From contig NC_079907.1 in NCBI RefSeq assembly GCF_024868665.1, forward strand, positions 15,447,244-15,511,243: DNA of 64,000 nt, in the 5' to 3' direction. The position numbers were made by a program, and so were the translations under genes. Numbering within the stretch: the first letter of the stretch is position 1; every line of letters starts with the position of its first letter. Source of the DNA: Triplophysa rosa. Lineage: Eukaryota > Chordata > Actinopteri > Cypriniformes > Nemacheilidae. Shown piece after piece: positions 59,270 to 64,000 of this stretch. Below the pieces are notes generated by a model. The model did no database searches. It was not told the DNA's origin and was given only the letters and a program-made list of their open reading frames with translations.

Positions 59270-62200
59270 AGGGCATATCAAGCGATCTCTAATAAAACAA
59301 TAGTGACGCAAATTACAACATTTTTTACTCACATAAGATTGCTGCGCCATTCCTGTCAGATCCAACAGATAACAGTTGTAATTTCAGTAACAAGGGCATT
59401 TCCAGTTCTGACACTTACAGGATGTTCGCTTGAATACGATTCCCTCTTATATAACAAAAGCTTGGGTTAAAATTGATGTCTTAATTCATGACTCCTTTAA
59501 AGTGAATGTCGTGCATGCGCAGAAATTGGGCCGCTCAGTTTGTGTAATTTGCAACGCCCGGCGCGAAATTGCGTCTATTGGCGTCTTTACATTGACTTTG
59601 TATGTAATTTACTCGCACAAATAGTTCAATTTGTGAACACACCATTAGAACATAAGTGTACGAGTATTATCATCCATTATTATTAGTATTATCAGTTATG
59701 CACTATTTTATGCCATTTTGTAGTATAAATAGTGTGTTCACAATAAACATTTTAAAAAGTGCATTTTAAGTACCCTGATGATGCACTTATTCAACCAAAA
59801 ATATGAAGTGTGACATAGCTGAAGTGAGGCGGGGCTATCAGAAAACACACAAACAAAGTTCTTCTGTTGAATGATTATGCTTCAATCTGATGGTGACGGA
59901 GGTCATGATGGGCAAAACAGGTAAAAAGTATATTAAAAGAAGAATGTAGAAATTTATTTTTATTGACGTGTGTTGTGTTATGTAACTGACGTCATTTGCC
60001 CTTGTCTGGGAAACAACGTATACTTCCACTTAGTATAAAACCGTTAAGTGTTCTATTTGGGAAAAAAACTACCCTTCTTTAATGTATACACTAGGTGGTA
60101 GAATGTATAGTGCATAGTTTAAGTGCTTAGTGTATAGTATGTGATTTAGGACACAACTTGTGTCTTTCATACCTCCGTTACACTGTAAAACATCTGTAAA
60201 AAATAGGTAACATTATACCATATTATTATGGTATTATTGCTTTTTACAGTGTACTCGACTGTATGTTTGAGAATAGTCCATGCTATAAGATTCACCGTGG
60301 TGATTTAAAGGGTCACTGGAAACCCAAGTTGTCTAACGTTTGGTGCGACAGGTTGAACGTTGAGTAAACAACCATCCATGTTGGTTTATAATTAAAGAGA
60401 CTATTTCTATTATAAGTCATGGGGAATACCAGTTGATGTACTGTGGCTCTACGCTTCACATATCATATGGCTGATCAAGCAATCCTCCTCTTCTCACAGG
60501 TTTAATCGTGCATTATAGCATGTATCTTTATATAAACTCAGTTCTTCATGTTTTTAGCCCCTGAGGGTTCTACTAAGAAAGAAATGTTTAAATTGAGTTC
60601 CTAAAGTTTGTGCTAGGTAAACTTGCATTACAATTTTCTAATAAATTAGAAGTCAAACAGTATTAACCATCAGCACTGAAATGTCCGAGACAAAAAATCC
60701 AGCACTTATTGTTATTCATAAATGTATGTAAAAGAGATAAACTCCTGCATACCGTTATATCTTATTTCAATTTCAGATGAAGACCCAAAGTCATTGTTCA
60801 TTCACAAGTCTCATTCTTGAACAGGTTTGTACAGACTCCTCTAAGAAAGAGAAACGGCAGCTATATGTGATTGGTTTTCAAGGCTCTGACCTTTGGTTTT
60901 ACTCAGCTTGAATATAGAGCAGTTCCCCAAAGAAATCCAGACACTCTTTTCACGTAAACCTCTTATAATGCTAGTCCACATCTCACCTTTTCAACAAACC
61001 CTCAATGAGTATAAGAAAAAAGATGCCCCCATAGTTACATACTGCCAGCTTTGGAAATTCAACAATTCACCCTTGTGGGTTTCCCATTTGTCCTGCTTTG
61101 TCTTTAAAAAGCAGCACAGTGTAATTCAGGGGCTGACTGTCACAGTTCACGGTAATGGACAGAAATCCCTGTAGTGCAGACAGGTTAGATTTAATAGAGA
61201 ACTTCCATTTGTTGTATGAGGTCTACTGGAGCGTCTGCACTAACATTTCCTAATTTCGGTCTCTTGAGTGAAGTAGTGCATCGCATTTTAACCATCCATA
61301 AATGTTTAAGCAATATTCCAGCTCAGCTGTCTTTTTCCCTATAGTTTAAAAAACGCTCTTGAAATATCTGTTGCAATAAAAAAGCAGTCTGTCTCATATT
61401 AAAACATTCATATGGAAATTCTCTTGCTGAGAGCTCATTGGCATTTTCTCCCCTGATATGTTAAATATAGTTTTGACATATCGTTGTTTTGAAGAACCAA
61501 CTGACTGCAATCTTTGATTGACAGCATCCATATGAAATCGAACAGTCTATATTACCAGAATTAAAATTCAACCTGAAATCAGCTGAAGTCTCTTCTAATT
61601 TTCCTTTTTTTCTGAGTCCAATAGCAGGGAATGATTTCATCTGAATACATGCCTCGGTTTGATTGACATGACAACATAACTGGTAGGTGGAAAGATTTGA
61701 TACTAAGCGACTTATCCGTGAATGAGAAGTTATTTTCATGCGTCTACTCGCTCATATGAGCAACGTCAAATCAACCTGACTGATGCCTGATTGCAGTTTA
61801 TTATGCCGTGCCATTTCATTCCAGATCAAAACCATACCGGTAGAATTTGTTGTCTCTTGAGGTAAATGTTTTCTCCCAAAACAAGCAGACTTGTCAAGTA
61901 TTTAGAATCTGGTTGTGAGCCAGAATGGAAGTCGCGTAACAGCAATAAATAGATTTGGAGCTTATGATTATGTAAACAGAAGTAAACACAGTAACTTGGA
62001 AAATAGAAATAAAAAGAAAAGGTCGGACTTCTTTACATTTCCATGGCATCTTTAGCTCTCTATTGTTATATAGAGGTGAGTCTGAAGGTAGTGATTAAGA
62101 TCTGTGGGCAGGTGATCTGCCTGAACCCTTAGAATCCTTTCCAGCAAATTCATTAGTGTGACAACAAACAGGAAGTGCCTCCCACTGTGTCCATAAACAG

Positions 62201-64000
62201 CAAACGTCTCTAAATGTCAGCCCAGTCATCCACCAGTTCCTCTGGTCCAGCTGTTGCACTCAGTATTCCCCGGGTACTGTGGGCCCTGTCTCTGAGGCCG
62301 AGTAGGAAAAAAGTGAACCAAAGTCATTTCCAATATCCATCCAGCTCTGTTTTGTTCCTCATCGTGTCCTCTTGCAAAGAAAAAAAGGTACAATTGAGGA
62401 TATTACAATTGTGGCAAGCAATTATCTAGCATGAAAGAAAGAGATGTTGAAATGGAAGTTTACATTGTGTGTGCTCTATAAATGAACATGAAATTGAGGG
62501 CCAAAGGACAATAGTTGATTTATTAGAGGAAACATGATAATGTCATGATCCTGTCTATGGTTTGGAGAAGTTGTCTTTGTGAGACCAGAGAGAGAATGTC
62601 TTTATTTTGGATTGGTGGTGTTTATCTTGATATATGCATAGCGCTTCAAAATTCTTCTTTTAGAATGTGCTGAAGTAGTTCTGAGCGACCCCTTAAATTT
62701 ATATTAGTCGGGTTAACGTGTCTCATAAGGAAAATGAGATAAAAGTCCAAACTGAACATTTTTCTTCAGTAGGTGTAAAAGAACGATATGAGGGTTAATA
62801 TGTCTAGACGTTCATTCAATAAAACCAATAGTCAGAAAAGGGGGACATTTGTGCAATCATGGTTCCTTTATATGCAAAAGGACATTTATGCTAATTTACA
62901 GGTCTTTCAATGAAGTTGAAGTTAAAATTAATTTAGCTAAATTAATGTCTTCATCGGTTCCTTTATTATGCATTCAAAAAGAGGACGTCTGATCATATAT
63001 GGGGCACTCACTTTGAAACGTTATCAAAAGCTTTTTATAACCTATAAGTGACATAGGCTAACAAGTGATTTTCGTGTATTTAATTAACCACAAGCACACC
63101 ACAATGGAGATGTAAAGTTGTATCTTTGCAACGTTTTGGCATATTGACATGAAACGTGGGCTGTGTCACCATAAGCACAACATGAGGTTACATGCATTGT
63201 ATTGAGATATGAAAAGTGACCAATAACTTTTGATTGGTTCAGCCTAATCATAAGGCTCAATGAAATACAATAGTTAACAAATGCAGCGATGTCTCATGAA
63301 ACTTGGTATGGTTTATTTGCACCATGTCTTGAGGGTTTGGGGTCACTAGCTGTGTCTCATTACAAAGGCTGCATCCTCCGAAGTCAGCATTTTTTTGCCG
63401 CATACTTCAACAAATTTATTTCCTTTCAGTTAAAAAACAGAAAATCAACATTTATTCCCCATAAGACATAACCGCTGTATTTTCATTCATACCTTTAAAT
63501 GTAATGGTTGCTTTTCTGAAATAAAACCTAATATAATAAACCTTGATGATGTATGAAGCCGACAATTGCAAAAAATGCTTGTAACTTTGGCTAAGATTTT
63601 GATAAGATCATCATGTGACTGCAGTCTTCAATATTTTTGGGTTCATGGTGAATGCAGCAGTATACCAAATTATTCTTACATTTTGATGACAAAATAGTTG
63701 TTTAGATGTATCATTATATTTGGTGTATTGAAACTATTTAAAAAATGTGTAATTGTGGAATTTGTTGGCAGCTCTATGTATGGTGAGATAAGTCTTTATT
63801 TATCATTTTGGAACAGTTTTTCTTAAAAATCTCATCCGTGATGTCCAAAAATACTAAATACAATCAATAGAACATGTATAACTGAATCAAATTGTTAAAT
63901 GAATATATTTAAGATTTAATTATATATGTAAGATTTCAAAATAATATAAATAAAAATGAAACCAAAAGTGTTTCTGGACCAGTGTTTACATCTTGCGAAG
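59270..64000 (+). other. Remaining shisa6 intron 3, no exon recognised
   Basis: Mostly AT-rich sequence with short frames. A small palindromic unit (60181-60252, CACTGTAAAA/TTTTACAGTG ends flanked by TA) is the only structured part. I looked for the next Shisa6 cytoplasmic exon and did not see one. Confidence 0.45.
60181..60250. mobile_element. Tiny palindromic element, CACTGTAAAA ends, TA flanks
   Basis: CACTGTAAAA at the left, TTTTTACAGTG at the right, TA on each side, and an inner palindrome ATACCATATTATTATGGTAT. It resembles a mariner-type or foldback miniature element. Confidence 0.55.

Overview
This is vertebrate nuclear DNA, most likely from a teleost and probably a cyprinid. It is AT-rich, with spliced exons, tRNA-derived SINEs, piggyBac-like and hAT-like miniature elements, L2 LINEs, and DIRS, Ty3/gypsy and BEL/Pao retroelements typical of carp and zebrafish relatives. 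No bacterial operon, CRISPR array or viral genome is present.

The one host gene I can support is a Shisa-family AMPA-receptor auxiliary subunit gene, best match shisa6, on the + strand. Exon 1 is 39011-39552, exon 2 is 41085-41245, and a 105-nt frame-preserving exon is 51592-51696. The last exons must lie beyond the window. Intron 1 carries a long (CTTT)n tract. Intron 2 carries two miniature transposons and a decayed DIRS element (about 44931-50791).

The left part is a transposon graveyard. 1-1480 holds two LINE pieces. 3875-4415, 8545-9011 and 10030-10535 hold LTR remnants, and 6445-7072 is a piggyBac-type miniature element. 11181-13453 is a complete but non-autonomous LTR element with 6-bp target duplications. 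Next to it, 13496-29033 is a nested stack. Its host is a minus-strand Ty3/gypsy element with a PNMA-like gag, a proline-tRNA-type primer site and two LTRs of about 1.48 kb. Its 3' LTR carries a solo LTR and a rearranged BEL/Pao fragment. An L2 LINE sits between its protease and reverse transcriptase.

29034-39010 is non-coding sequence with several inverted-repeat miniature elements, ending in the CpG-rich promoter-proximal region of shisa6. 51697-64000 is intron sequence of the same gene. It holds a solo LTR nested in a miniature element, a V-SINE, a second L2 3' end, an unrecognised coding-like remnant on the minus strand (57082-57793), and further miniature elements.

No operon-like or obviously new multi-gene system is visible. 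The best leads are the PNMA-type gypsy element and its nested insertions, the small non-autonomous LTR family with its proline/glutamine-rich ORF, the skippable shisa6 exon, and the unrecognised remnant near 57.4 kb.
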